From positions 1-64,000 of the forward strand of contig NZ_JANKZG010000010.1 in NCBI RefSeq assembly GCF_027568475.1: a stretch of 64,000 nt of DNA, written 5' to 3'. The notes under the pieces were generated by a model. That model saw nothing but the letters and a program-made list of their open reading frames with translations. It ran no database searches and was not told the DNA's origin. Source of the stretch: Acinetobacter sp. HY1485. Its GTDB lineage: Bacteria; Pseudomonadota; Gammaproteobacteria; Pseudomonadales; Moraxellaceae. Each line of letters opens with the position of its first letter. Positions within the stretch are counted from its first letter, which is position 1. Shown piece after piece: positions 47,247-57,243 of the stretch. Made by a program: the position numbers and the translations under genes.

Positions 47247-48362
47247 TTGTCCATCAAAAGTGAGCTTTGCACTAGATTGAGTAAGATGATTTGAGTCACC
47301 TTGTGCTAGCTTAATTTTCAGACGTAAGTCGTTTGGTGCATCAGCATGTTTGAGCGCATTTTCATAGGTAATTTGACCTTCGTTGTACAAATCAAACAGA
47401 GCTTGGTCAAAGGTTTGCATACCTAATTCACGAGAACGTGTCATAAGCGCTTTAATTTCATGAATTTCACCCTTACGAATGTAATCTGCAATTAATGGGC
47501 TATTAATTAAAATCTCAATTGCTGCGCGTCGTCCTTTACCATCTATAGTTGGTACAAGTTGTTGTGCAATGAGTGCTCTTAAGTTAAGTGATAAATCCAT
47601 GTAAAGTTGACTATGGCGCTCACTTTCAAAGAAATGTGTAATACGGTCTAGCGCTTGGTTGGCATTGTTGGCGTGCAGTGTTGCTAATACCAAATGTCCT
47701 GTTTCTGCAAAGGCAAGCGCATAGTCCATGACTTCTTTAGAGCGAATCTCACCAATTAAAATTACATCAGGTGCTTGGCGTAATGTGTTTTTAAGCGCAA
47801 CTTCAAACGATTCTGTATCAATACCCACTTCGCGTTGTGTGATCATGCACCCTGCATGTTGATGAATAAATTCAACAGGGTCTTCAATGGTAATGATATG
47901 CCCTTTAGAGTTGTGATTGCGATGTCCAACCAATGCTGCTAAAGAGGTTGATTTACCCGTACCTGTACCGCCCACAAAAATAATGATGCCACGTTTGCTC
48001 ATCACTAAATCTTTGAGTACAGGAGGCAGTTTAAGGTCATCAGCAGAGGGGATATGATGTTCAATACGACGTAATACCATCCCTGGCATATCACGTTGAT
48101 AAAATGCACTCACACGGAAACGACGATCACCTTCACGGTTGGTAATCGCAAAGTTACATTCTTTGGTGTTTTTGAATTCTTCGCGTTGATCATCCGTCAT
48201 AATTGAGTGAATGATTTGTCCAACAATTTCACCTGTAAGTTTAGTGCGCGATACAGGGGTGAGCTGTCCGTTAATTTTCATACATGGTGCAAGGTCGGCT
48301 GTTAAAAACAAATCTGAGCCTTGTTTTTGGCACATCAAGTTAAGCAGGTCGTTAAAATCCAT
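47244..48362 (-). CDS. pilU: Type IV pilus retraction ATPase PilU
   Basis: Hexameric AAA+ motor that assists PilT in retracting type IV pili. Walker A is FVGGTGTGKSTSLAAL, the Asp box DRITHFFE, and the Walker B region QAPDVILIGEIRS. The C-terminal PLIADYIRKGE segment, in place of AIRNLIRE, identifies PilU. The 372 residues are normal. It overlaps pilT by one base in a pilT-pilU operon. Confidence 0.95.
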   Translation of the reverse strand: MDFNDLLNLMCQKQGSDLFLTADLAPCMKINGQLTPVSRTKLTGEIVGQIIHSIMTDDQREEFKNTKECNFAITNREGDRRFRVSAFYQRDMPGMVLRRIEHHIPSADDLKLPPVLKDLVMSKRGIIIFVGGTGTGKSTSLAALVGHRNHNSKGHIITIEDPVEFIHQHAGCMITQREVGIDTESFEVALKNTLRQAPDVILIGEIRSKEVMDYALAFAETGHLVLATLHANNANQALDRITHFFESERHSQLYMDLSLNLRALIAQQLVPTIDGKGRRAAIEILINSPLIADYIRKGEIHEIKALMTRSRELGMQTFDQALFDLYNEGQITYENALKHADAPNDLRLKIKLAQGDSNHLTQSSAKLTFDGQ

Positions 48363-49399
48363 TATGCAAATGCCTCAGGCTGTTTAGCAACACCACGCGC
48401 GACTTCTTTAGTAATCACATTTTTACTGACTAAGTTTTTCAAACTTTGGTCAAGTGTGGTCATACCTGTCCCTGCACCTGTTTGAATAGCAGAATACATT
48501 TGTGCGACTTTGTTTTCACGGATGAGGTTACGAATAGACGGCACACCGAGCATAATTTCGTGTGCTGCCACACGACCGCCGCCATTTTTCTTGAGTAGCG
48601 TTTGCGAAATAACGGCTTGCAACGATTCTGATAGCATTGAGCGCACCATATCTTTTTCTTCGGCAGGAAATACATCCACAACACGGTCAATGGTTTTTGC
48701 AGCAGAGGTGGTATGGAGTGTACCAAACACAAGGTGACCTGTTTCGGCAGCAGTTAACGCCAAACGGATGGTTTCTAAGTCACGCATTTCACCCACCAAA
48801 ATAATATCGGGATCTTCACGCAGAGCAGAGCGGAGTGCTTCGTTAAAGCCGTGTGTGTCGCGGTGTACTTCACGTTGGTTGATTAGACATTTTTTAGATT
48901 GGTGTACAAATTCAATTGGGTCTTCAACAGTTAAAATATGCTCGTAGCGGTTTTCATTAATATAATCAAGCATGGCAGCAAGTGTAGTTGATTTACCCGA
49001 ACCTGTTGGACCTGTTACAAGCACGATCCCACGTGGAATATCACAGATTTTTTTAAAAACACCACCTAAACCTAAATCTTCCATTGTTAAAATTTTAGAT
49101 GGAATAGTACGAAATACTGCACCTGCACCACGGTTTTGGTTAAAGGCATTGACACGAAAACGTGCTACATTGGGTACTTCAAATGAAAAGTCGGTTTCTA
49201 ATTTTTCTTCAAAATCACGGCGTTGTTTATCATTCATGATGTCATAAATGAGGCGATGTACTTCTTTATGATCTAATGGTGGTAAATTGATACGTTTTAC
49301 ATCGCCATCGACACGGATCATTGGGGGTAAACCTGCTGAAAGGTGTAAATCTGATGCGCCATTTTTGACTGAAAATGCGAGTAATTCGGTAATATCCAT
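48362..49399 (-). CDS. pilT: Type IV pilus retraction ATPase PilT
   Basis: Retraction motor for twitching motility and DNA uptake. Walker A is VTGPTGSGKSTTLAAM, Walker B region EDPDIILVGEMRD, and the retraction-specific SIRNLIRENK motif is present. The 345 residues are typical. It is the first gene of the operon and divergent from yggS, with about 97 bases between. Confidence 0.97.
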   Translation of the reverse strand: MDITELLAFSVKNGASDLHLSAGLPPMIRVDGDVKRINLPPLDHKEVHRLIYDIMNDKQRRDFEEKLETDFSFEVPNVARFRVNAFNQNRGAGAVFRTIPSKILTMEDLGLGGVFKKICDIPRGIVLVTGPTGSGKSTTLAAMLDYINENRYEHILTVEDPIEFVHQSKKCLINQREVHRDTHGFNEALRSALREDPDIILVGEMRDLETIRLALTAAETGHLVFGTLHTTSAAKTIDRVVDVFPAEEKDMVRSMLSESLQAVISQTLLKKNGGGRVAAHEIMLGVPSIRNLIRENKVAQMYSAIQTGAGTGMTTLDQSLKNLVSKNVITKEVARGVAKQPEAFA

Positions 49400-49496
49400 G
49401 ATTTCCCCAAAAAAATAATTCTTATAGAATGATAGCGATTTTACCTTATCTAGACCAATGCTTTACTGTTAAAAGCCCAAAAAAGACGAGAAGAGT

Positions 49497-50165
49497 ATGA
49501 TGCAGTCAAGACAAAACGTGCTTGAGCAAGTGCGCGTTGCATGTGAGTTAGCAAAGCGTTCAACAGCGGATGTAGAATTATTGGCTGTTTCAAAAAAGCA
49601 GTCGAGCGATGTGGTGCGTAGTATGTTTGAAACAGGACAGCACAGTTTTGGCGAAAACTATTTACAAGAAGCTCTAGGCAAAATACACGATCTATCTGAT
49701 TTAGAGATTACATGGCATTTTATTGGGCATGTACAGCGTAATAAAACCAAACAAATTGCCGAAAATTTTGCATGGGTACACGGGGTAGACCGCTTTATTA
49801 TTGCACAGCGGTTATCTAATCAACGTCCTGCGCATTTACCTCAGCTCAATATTTGTATTCAAGTGAATATTGATCATCAAGATTCTAAAGATGGTTGTTT
49901 ACCCAATGACGTGGCTGATCTTGTAAAACAAATGAGTGTTTTACCGCAGATTCGCTTACGTGGGCTGATGGTTATTCCCGCACCAAATAATACTCAAGCA
50001 TTTACACAAGCAAAACAGTTGTTTGATACAGTGAAGACCTCACATGCTAACCCTCAAGATTGGGATACATTAAGCATGGGCATGTCAGGTGATTTAAGCG
50101 AAGCAATTGGTGCAGGCTCTACGATGGTACGAGTAGGCACAGCACTGTTTGGTGTACGTTCATGA
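49497..50165 (+). CDS. PLP homeostasis protein YggS
   Basis: Single-domain alanine-racemase-like barrel that binds pyridoxal phosphate and keeps PLP and amino-acid pools balanced. The cofactor lysine is in LLAVSKKQSSDVV, SFGENYLQEALGK follows, and the C-terminal MSGDLSEAIGAGSTMVRVGTA-type block binds the PLP phosphate. It sits opposite pilT, a classic yggS context. The stop overlaps the next start (ATGA). Confidence 0.94.
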   Translation: MMQSRQNVLEQVRVACELAKRSTADVELLAVSKKQSSDVVRSMFETGQHSFGENYLQEALGKIHDLSDLEITWHFIGHVQRNKTKQIAENFAWVHGVDRFIIAQRLSNQRPAHLPQLNICIQVNIDHQDSKDGCLPNDVADLVKQMSVLPQIRLRGLMVIPAPNNTQAFTQAKQLFDTVKTSHANPQDWDTLSMGMSGDLSEAIGAGSTMVRVGTALFGVRS

Positions 50166-51508
50166 ATAAACCTCTAGCATTATTAGTCGCATTTACTTTC
50201 TTTATGGAAAACTTAGATGCCAATATTATCGCCACGGCATTGCCTGCGATGGCAACACAATTTGGTGTGCATGCCATTGATTTAAATATTGGTATGAGTG
50301 CGTACTTGTTGGCTGTTGCTATTTTTATTCCATTGGGTGGATGGCTTGCAGATCGCTTTGGTGCAAAAATAATTTTTGTAAGTGCCATTGCGGTGTTTAC
50401 GTTTGCATCTATTTTATGTGCAATGAGTGAAAATCTGACGGTATTTGTAATTGCGCGAATTTTACAAGGTGTAGGGGGTGCCATGATGGTGCCTGTTGGG
50501 CGTTTAGTTGTCGTGCGTCATACGCCTAAAAAAGAACTTGTACAAGCAATGGCATATGTAACATGGCCAGGACTCATTGCACCTGTGTTAGGTCCGCCTT
50601 TGGGTGGTTTTTTAGTGACGCATTTTTCATGGCAATGGATTTTTTTAATTAATGTGCCGTTGGGTATTTTAGGTGTCTTGGCTGCATTGCGCCTTGTAAG
50701 TAATGAAAAACAAGCAGATATTGGAAAGTTTGATTTTATCGGTTTTATTTTATTAGCAAGTGCTTGTGGCAGTTTTATGTATGCCATGGACATTCAAAAC
50801 CTTATTTTAAGTCTTGTAGGGTTAGGGTTACTTTGGCTGGCTGTATATTATATGCGCCGTCAAACAAATCCACTTTTAAAGTTTGATGCGTTTAAAGAAC
50901 AGACATTTTCGGTAAGTGTGTTGGGTGGCTCGGTGTTTAGAATGACCATGAGCGCCGTACCATTTTTACTGCCTTTAATGTTTCAATTGGCATTTGGCTT
51001 ATCAGCATGGAATGCAGGGCTGCTTATTTTGGCAGTTTTTGTGGGGAATGTGGCAATGAAACCCTTTACGACGCCACTCATGCGCCGTTTTGGTTTTAGG
51101 CAAGTATTATTGGTGAATGGGATATTAGGTACATTAAGTATTGCAAGCTGTGCGTTATTTAGTCCGCAGTTACCTTTGTGGAGTATGATTTTTTTGATGT
51201 TTGTGAGTGGTTTAACACGCTCTCTACAATTTACCTGTTATACCTCGATGGGCTTTGCAGACATCAAGCCACAAGACAGGCGTTATGCTAGTACCATGAC
51301 CAGTTTGTTTTTCCCCATTAGTTTTGGTTTGGGCGTCGCAGTTTCTGCATGCTTGCTCAAAATGGTTGGGCAGGTTCAGCAACATAACGTGGTTACCTTG
51401 CAAGATTTTCAAATCACATTTTTAATTATTGCAGGAATTTCACTGTTTGCTTTAATTGATGCAGTACGTTTAAAACCGAATGCAGGGCATGCTAGCCTAC
51501 AACGCTAA
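50162..51508 (+). CDS. MFS transporter, DHA2-like
   Basis: Inner-membrane proton antiporter (448 residues, about 13-14 segments). The opening MENLDANIIATALPAMA is the DHA2 N-terminal motif (D...I...ALP), the loop GWLADRFGAKIIF is MFS motif A, and GPPLGGFLV is motif C. The substrate is probably a drug or small organic compound, unproven. Translation is coupled to yggS. The final 17 bases overlap sbcC. Confidence 0.88.
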   Translation: MNKPLALLVAFTFFMENLDANIIATALPAMATQFGVHAIDLNIGMSAYLLAVAIFIPLGGWLADRFGAKIIFVSAIAVFTFASILCAMSENLTVFVIARILQGVGGAMMVPVGRLVVVRHTPKKELVQAMAYVTWPGLIAPVLGPPLGGFLVTHFSWQWIFLINVPLGILGVLAALRLVSNEKQADIGKFDFIGFILLASACGSFMYAMDIQNLILSLVGLGLLWLAVYYMRRQTNPLLKFDAFKEQTFSVSVLGGSVFRMTMSAVPFLLPLMFQLAFGLSAWNAGLLILAVFVGNVAMKPFTTPLMRRFGFRQVLLVNGILGTLSIASCALFSPQLPLWSMIFLMFVSGLTRSLQFTCYTSMGFADIKPQDRRYASTMTSLFFPISFGLGVAVSACLLKMVGQVQQHNVVTLQDFQITFLIIAGISLFALIDAVRLKPNAGHASLQR

Positions 51509-54500
51509 TTTGGCTTGTTCCTGCACCTGTGGGTTTAACTTGAATTTGTACAGGAATGCGCTCGTGCATTTCTTGTACATGAGAAATTAAAACCACTTTA
51601 CGCCCTTGGCTTTGCAAACGATCTAAAGCATCCATCACAATATGCAGTGATGTTGGGTCAAGCGTACCAAAACCTTCATCAATAAATAAAGATTCGAGTT
51701 TCATTGAACCTGATGCCATATTAGCAATAGCAAGTGCTAAAGCCAAAGAAACTAAAAATGTTTCTCCGCCCGAAAGTGATAAGACAGGACGGATTTCCCC
51801 ATTCATATCATGGTCAATAATTGAAAGTCCTAAACTATCGCTAATACGTTTAAGTTGATAACGCGGTGCAAGCGGTTGAAGCTGTTGGTTGGCATATTCT
51901 ACTAAAATATCTAAATGATGCTCTTGTGCCACTCGTTTAAATTTTGCGCCATCACTACTGCCAATGATTTGCGAAATTTTGCCCCAACGATTGAGCTGGG
52001 CTTGCAAATGACTAATTTGCTGTTGGTATTGTGCATGTTGTTTTTGTGCTTGCTGGTGTGCAATCAGTTGTGCCATAATTTGTTCGAGTTGCTGTTGAGC
52101 CTCGTTTAATGTGTGATGAAGTTCTGTTTGGTGTTGGTTAATTTGTTGGTGTGTAACAGTAGGTTGTAATGCTAAGTGTTGTTGATACTGTTTTTTAAGA
52201 ACATCAAGATGGGTACGTGCCTGTTGTTGTTGCTGTTCAATTTGTTTAATCTCATCACGTAAGTCCTGATAGTTTAGGGTTTTTAAACAAAACTCAATGA
52301 GATTAGGTGTAAAAAGACTGTGCTGATTGAGCCATAGCGTTTGTTTTTTTTGATTATGGTTAATCTGTTGTTGCCACATGTCAATTTGGTCTTGTGTACG
52401 AACCATATCTTGCTGTTGTTGTTTGTACAGTTGCTCTCGTGTTTGCAGTTGTTGCTGTGCTTCTTTAAAAGTTTGGTTTAAACAATGATTGTGATGTTCT
52501 AGCTCATTTAACCATGCTTCACCGCTTTGCATTTGAGTATGAGGTGCTAGTAAATCTTTGAGTGTTTGTTTATTTTCTTTGCCTAATTTTTCAATATTCT
52601 CTAATTGTTGTTGAAGCTGTTGCTGTTGAGTATGTAGGGCATCGTAATGAAGTTGCTGTTTTTCAACATCTGTGCGTAACTGTTGGATTTGCTCTTTTTG
52701 TTGCTGATGCGCCGTTTGTAATTGAATGGCTTGTTTAATATTTTGAATGAGTTGTTTGCTATTAGTGATATGACCTAAGCTTGCCTCAAGATTTTGTTTT
52801 TGCTCAAATGCATGTTGTATTTTGTGTTGTTTTTGCAGTTGGATAAGTGTTTGCTTCGTTTCTTGTAACTGTTTCTCAAATTCAGTTGTATTGCATTCCT
52901 CAATCGTTTTTAAACCTGTTTGTTGAAGGTCTTGATCAATCTGTTGTTTTATTTTTTCTAGATCGATTGGTTGAAGTTGCTCAATTTGAGTTGTGCAAAT
53001 ACTGAGTTGTTTTTGAAGTTGTTGCCACTCGTTTAAAGATTGTTTTTGTTGATGGATTGCAAGTTCAAGTTGTTGGTCTTGAAGTTGTTGAATGCCTTGC
53101 GTTACAAAAGGATGTTCTAAACTGCCACAGACCATACAGGGTTGCTGTGGTTTGAGTTGTTCACGTAGTTGTGTGACGTTTTGAGTATGTAGCAAACGTT
53201 GTTGTTCTAAAATGCGTTGTAAATGCTCTAGGTCAGTGGTGGCAGTTTGGTAGCATTGTTGCGCTTGTTGTTCTTGTGCAGTGAGTTGTGTTTGTTGTTC
53301 ATTTAGTTGAATAAGTTGTGTTTGCTGTTGTTGGTGTTGGCTCACTAAGTTCTGATAGTTTTCTATACTACGTTGTAAAGCATACGCATAGTGCAGTTGA
53401 GTTTGTTGCTGCTCAATTTCTTGTTGTGTTTGTTCAATTTTTTTATCTAAATTTTCAATAAATTGGATTTGGGTATTACCAATAATTTGGCACAGTTCAT
53501 CATACTGCTCTAGCTTTTGAATATTAGATTTAGGTTCATCAAGTAAATGACCTACTTGTAAATTGTTTAGGTTGGTTTGGGTGTGTTGATGTGTTGTTTC
53601 AAGTTGCTGTAAGCGTAATACTGTTTGCTCAAGCTGCTGTTTTAAGTCATCTGTTTTGTATTGTTCTAACTTTTGTTTTTGATGTTTATGGTCTTCTAAG
53701 AGCTGTGTATGTTTAAAGTCGAGTTGTTGTGCTTGTTGTATGCTCGGTTGTAAGGTTTTAAAGTCTTCTAGTGCGGTATTGTATTTTTGCTCACAAGTTT
53801 GCATGTGCTGTAAAGCATGATGGTATTGTGCTGTGATGTCTTGTGATTGGATTTGCTTGAGCTGTTGTTGGTAATTGTTTTTTTCGGTTGTGGCATGTGC
53901 AATATTGCTATAGGTTTCGCGGATTTCTTGAAACTGTTCTAATTGTTGTAGTTGTTGTTTTTTTTCAGTTAAATCAAGTTGCTCAAGGGCTTGTAACCTA
54001 TCTTGTTGTTGTTGGATATTGATTTGTTGTTTTTGATCGTCAACATACCATTGTTGTGCTTGCTCAAGTTGCTTTTGTTGGGTTTGAAGCGTGGTTAGCT
54101 TTGTTTGAGTTTGAACTTTTTGCTGTTGTAATTCATAGTATTCATCATCACTGAGCAGTTCTATATGCCCTAAAACACTTTCAATTTTCTCTAGTTCTAA
54201 TTTGTAGCTTTTGGTTTTTTCAAAAGACGCTTGTCCAACCACGCTAAAAATATTGGAGTTGGTAAGATATTCTAACAAACTAGCACGGTCTTCATCTTTA
54301 GCTTTTAAAAATGCACCTACTTCAGATTGTGCTAGCAATACGGCACGGGTAAATTGTTCAAACGTGAGTCCAATTAAATCTTGTATACATGGATTACAAT
54401 CGTTGAGTTTTTGGGTCAGGGTTTTGCCATCGTCTAAGCATTTTACAAAACGCTCAAGTTTTAAGTTACCATCGGGTTTATTACGAGTACGGCGCACATC

Positions 54501-54830
54501 CCAACGTGCTAAATAGCGTTTTTGGTCTAAAGCGATAAACTCTAACTCGGCATACCCTTGTACACAGCCACGCCGTAAAATTTGTTTTGCATCTTTAATT
54601 GAAACATCTTCACCACTTGAGTCTTTAATTTTACCCACTGCACCTGTTAAGCGAGGCACTTGGTTAAAGAGTGCCAAACACATGGCATCAAGTAGAGTCG
54701 ACTTTCCTGCACCTGTTTTACCTGTAATGGCAATTAAACCTGCATGGGCAAGTGGTGTTGTTTCAAAACAAATTTCTTGTTCACCTGATAAAGAGGCTAA
54801 GTTTTTTAAACCTAAGCGTAAAATTTTCAT
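51492..54830 (-). CDS. sbcC: SbcC, DNA repair ATPase of the SbcCD nuclease
   Basis: SMC/Rad50-type protein (1112 residues). Walker A is ITGKTGAGKSTLLDAM (about residues 33-50). Two long coiled coils flank the zinc hook QPCMVCGSLEHP, with cysteines at 565 and 568. The C-terminal signature is SLSGGETFLVSLALALAIA and Walker B SLFIDEGFGTLD. The coiled coils are unusually Gln-rich. With SbcD it cuts hairpins and protein-blocked ends. It starts 9 bases after sbcD in the same operon. Confidence 0.95.
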   Translation of the reverse strand: MKILRLGLKNLASLSGEQEICFETTPLAHAGLIAITGKTGAGKSTLLDAMCLALFNQVPRLTGAVGKIKDSSGEDVSIKDAKQILRRGCVQGYAELEFIALDQKRYLARWDVRRTRNKPDGNLKLERFVKCLDDGKTLTQKLNDCNPCIQDLIGLTFEQFTRAVLLAQSEVGAFLKAKDEDRASLLEYLTNSNIFSVVGQASFEKTKSYKLELEKIESVLGHIELLSDDEYYELQQQKVQTQTKLTTLQTQQKQLEQAQQWYVDDQKQQINIQQQQDRLQALEQLDLTEKKQQLQQLEQFQEIRETYSNIAHATTEKNNYQQQLKQIQSQDITAQYHHALQHMQTCEQKYNTALEDFKTLQPSIQQAQQLDFKHTQLLEDHKHQKQKLEQYKTDDLKQQLEQTVLRLQQLETTHQHTQTNLNNLQVGHLLDEPKSNIQKLEQYDELCQIIGNTQIQFIENLDKKIEQTQQEIEQQQTQLHYAYALQRSIENYQNLVSQHQQQQTQLIQLNEQQTQLTAQEQQAQQCYQTATTDLEHLQRILEQQRLLHTQNVTQLREQLKPQQPCMVCGSLEHPFVTQGIQQLQDQQLELAIHQQKQSLNEWQQLQKQLSICTTQIEQLQPIDLEKIKQQIDQDLQQTGLKTIEECNTTEFEKQLQETKQTLIQLQKQHKIQHAFEQKQNLEASLGHITNSKQLIQNIKQAIQLQTAHQQQKEQIQQLRTDVEKQQLHYDALHTQQQQLQQQLENIEKLGKENKQTLKDLLAPHTQMQSGEAWLNELEHHNHCLNQTFKEAQQQLQTREQLYKQQQQDMVRTQDQIDMWQQQINHNQKKQTLWLNQHSLFTPNLIEFCLKTLNYQDLRDEIKQIEQQQQQARTHLDVLKKQYQQHLALQPTVTHQQINQHQTELHHTLNEAQQQLEQIMAQLIAHQQAQKQHAQYQQQISHLQAQLNRWGKISQIIGSSDGAKFKRVAQEHHLDILVEYANQQLQPLAPRYQLKRISDSLGLSIIDHDMNGEIRPVLSLSGGETFLVSLALALAIANMASGSMKLESLFIDEGFGTLDPTSLHIVMDALDRLQSQGRKVVLISHVQEMHERIPVQIQVKPTGAGTSQISVVG

Positions 54831-54839
54831 CAGATGTTC

Positions 54840-56030
54840 CTATTGTTGTGCATCATGTAATAAAGTTAAAAAGTCCTGAATCACTGCATCATCAGGGGTA
54901 TAGCCTTGTTTTTCCCATAGCTGTTCAAATAAAGCTTGGGGTGTTGGTGGTTCCAAGTCAATTTTAGAAATAGTGGTATCCGTTGTACTTGCTTGATATT
55001 TACGGCAGATACGCACTAAACGGTAGCTATTGGTTGGTAGGGCTTGTTCTATTTGTTGGCGTAAATCTAAAGGTGGTGGCACATCGCTTGTATATTCAAT
55101 ATCAATATAAGGGCGTTGTTCAAGTGGCTTTTCTTGATGTGCAAGTGCCTTGAGTTGTTGCATGACAATTTCAAGCGAGTCTTTAAACGGTAAAAGTTCG
55201 ACCGTACGCGGAACAAACAAAGGTTCAAAACTTGGGCTAGCTCCTAATTTTACTTCTACCACTTGATGCTTATAGTTGACTTCGCTAAATGACAGTGGAA
55301 TAGGGGAGCCACTATAACGAATATGTGTTTCTTGTACTTTTTGTGGTTTATGTAGGTGTCCAAGTGCAACATAATCAACATCTGTACCAAATAAATCAGT
55401 AGAAAGCGCTTCTTGATGTCCCACAATTATAGGGCGTTCAGAGTCTGATTCTTCACCACCTTGCATATGCGCATGTGACATTACAATAATGGCTTGATCT
55501 GCTGTTTTACGTCGTTTGGCTTCTTCAATCAATGTGTGATGAATATATTCAATTGCAGAAGATGGGTCTTGTCGTCCTGTAATTTCCGCAGGGCGTAAAA
55601 AAGGAAGGGCGACACACCACGCTACAATTTGTTCTTGCTTGTAAATTGGAATAATTAAATGATCTGTATTAAGTGTTCTGTCTTCGTTCCAACGAATAAC
55701 ACCTACAGTTTTAGCGTTATATTTTTCGAGTAAAGGTTCAACTTGTTCAATACGATAGCCTGAATCGTGATTTCCTGCAATCATGAGCGTTTGCATATGA
55801 GGGGCAAGCGCATGGGCATCTGCTAAAAACTGATAAAGTTGTTTTTGGGCGCTCGAAGCAGGATTGATCACATCAAAAATATCGCCCGAAATTAAAAGTG
55901 CATGGGGTTGTTTTTCTTTAATTTTCTCAAGTAACCACGCTAAAAATTGTTGATGTTCGTAATCGCGTGCATGGTTATAAAACAGTTGTCCTAAATGCCA
56001 GTCAGATGTATGAATAAAATGAACAGACAT
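54840..56030 (-). CDS. sbcD: SbcD, nuclease subunit of SbcCD
   Basis: Mn-dependent Mre11-family nuclease (396 residues). The phosphoesterase motifs are in order: FIHTSDWHLGQLF, LISGDIFDV, IAGNHDSG, VMSHAHMQGGEESDSE and VALGHLHKPQ. The capping region and C-terminal SbcC-binding part follow. It is the first gene of the sbcD-sbcC operon. The upstream 269-base region to 56299 is AT-rich, with no gene that I can support. Confidence 0.96.
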   Translation of the reverse strand: MSVHFIHTSDWHLGQLFYNHARDYEHQQFLAWLLEKIKEKQPHALLISGDIFDVINPASSAQKQLYQFLADAHALAPHMQTLMIAGNHDSGYRIEQVEPLLEKYNAKTVGVIRWNEDRTLNTDHLIIPIYKQEQIVAWCVALPFLRPAEITGRQDPSSAIEYIHHTLIEEAKRRKTADQAIIVMSHAHMQGGEESDSERPIIVGHQEALSTDLFGTDVDYVALGHLHKPQKVQETHIRYSGSPIPLSFSEVNYKHQVVEVKLGASPSFEPLFVPRTVELLPFKDSLEIVMQQLKALAHQEKPLEQRPYIDIEYTSDVPPPLDLRQQIEQALPTNSYRLVRICRKYQASTTDTTISKIDLEPPTPQALFEQLWEKQGYTPDDAVIQDFLTLLHDAQQ

Positions 56031-56298
56031 AACGTGACCTACAAAATTTTAATATTCTTATACTAGCGCTATTTTTTTTAGAGATAAACCAAGCAATAAA
56101 TTTTTTTGTCATAAGTAAGCGTTTATATTTATATATGATGCAGATGTTCTATAATCATCAAACGCTAAATAAAAATATATAATCAGGTTTTTGAGATTGC
56201 ATATTTACCACTAACTTACTAAAAAATGTGATTAACTCAATTTTTTTTAATTTTGTGTAAACCGTATTTGTTATCAAAAACAATTTATATCTTTAAGC
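56031..56298. other. AT-rich intergenic region, no gene
   Basis: Between sbcD and the acetyltransferase gene. It must hold the sbcD promoter on the minus strand. I see homopolymer A and T runs but no ORF with a ribosome-binding site, no strong hairpin and no tRNA. Confidence 0.6.
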
Positions 56299-56760
56299 TT
56301 AAATAGAGTTGAAGTTATTTAACTCCATAGCATATGCCACAATTTCATCATTCTCCTTAATTGAAGATGTCATTCTAAAATAATTTTTCTGATAAAAATT
56401 AAATGCTGTTAAAGTAGATTCTAAGTAAATTTTTTTGATTTGATATTTTTGACAATCTTGAATCAGTTTTATCAAAAGTTGAGAACCAATTTTTTTGTGT
56501 TGAAAATTAGGTAGAACATAGTTTAGAAAAAGCTCACCATAAGGTGACATACAATAAAAACCAACAATATTTTGATCTAATAGATAAATATAACAGTGAT
56601 TCTCTAATATCCATTTCTTTAAATTTTTCTCAGTTTTATTTGCGATCCACGCATCAATCAGCTCTTGATTATTTTTATGGTCAGCAATACAAGAAAAAAT
56701 ACTCTTTTTAATAACATCTACAATTTCCTTGGCATGATAGTGTTGTGCTTTTTTAAGCAT
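56299..56760 (-). CDS. GNAT-family N-acetyltransferase
   Basis: A 153-residue GNAT. Motif A is LFLNYVLPNFQHKKIGSQLL (acetyl-CoA loop QxxKxGS), motif B KIYLESTLTAFNFYQKNYF. The substrate is unknown. The start at 56760 (MLKKAQHYHAKEI) is preferred over 56817, which would overlap the divergent osmC-like gene. The sequence is clearly more AT-rich than its neighbours, with many Ile, Lys and Asn codons, suggesting acquisition by transfer. Only 24 bases separate its start from the OsmC start. Confidence 0.8.
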   Translation of the reverse strand: MLKKAQHYHAKEIVDVIKKSIFSCIADHKNNQELIDAWIANKTEKNLKKWILENHCYIYLLDQNIVGFYCMSPYGELFLNYVLPNFQHKKIGSQLLIKLIQDCQKYQIKKIYLESTLTAFNFYQKNYFRMTSSIKENDEIVAYAMELNNFNSI

Positions 56761-56784
56761 ATAAATTAGATCAGGATATAAAAA

Positions 56785-57243
56785 ATGACCATACATCAAT
56801 ATCGTGTAAATGTGCAATGGACGGGTAATTTAGGACAGGGCACAACGTCGTATCGTGCTTACGAACGTAATTTTGAAATTACTCATTTGGATAAAGAAAA
56901 GATTTTAGGCTCGGCTGATCCTGTATATTTAGGAGACAAAACACGGTGGAATCCTGAAGATTTATTGGTAGCCGCTGCATCGGCATGCCATAAATTATGG
57001 TATTTGCATTTGTGTGCTGTAAACCATATTTGTGTTTTAGAGTATTTTGATTGTGCAGAAGGTTATATGCAAGATGAGGGGAGAGGACATATCACGCACA
57101 TTATATTAAAGCCTCAAATTAAATTGGCTTTAGGAAGTAATAAAACGCTTGCCGAAACATTGCATCAGCAAGCGCATCATGAATGTATGATTGCCAATTC
57201 GGTTAATTTCCCAATTGAATGCCAACCTACATTTTATGATTAA
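56785..57243 (+). CDS. OsmC/Ohr-family protein
   Basis: A 152-residue OsmC-like protein. Typical members reduce organic hydroperoxides with two cysteines. The central AAASACHKLWYLHLC has the first cysteine at the helix start, and GAD-like DPVYLGDKTRWNPEDLL precedes it. A second conserved cysteine appears in HHECMIAN. The subfamily is unclear, close to YhfA or other OsmC-like groups. The stop overlaps the His-rich gene on the other strand by 4 bases. Confidence 0.85.
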   Translation: MTIHQYRVNVQWTGNLGQGTTSYRAYERNFEITHLDKEKILGSADPVYLGDKTRWNPEDLLVAAASACHKLWYLHLCAVNHICVLEYFDCAEGYMQDEGRGHITHIILKPQIKLALGSNKTLAETLHQQAHHECMIANSVNFPIECQPTFYD

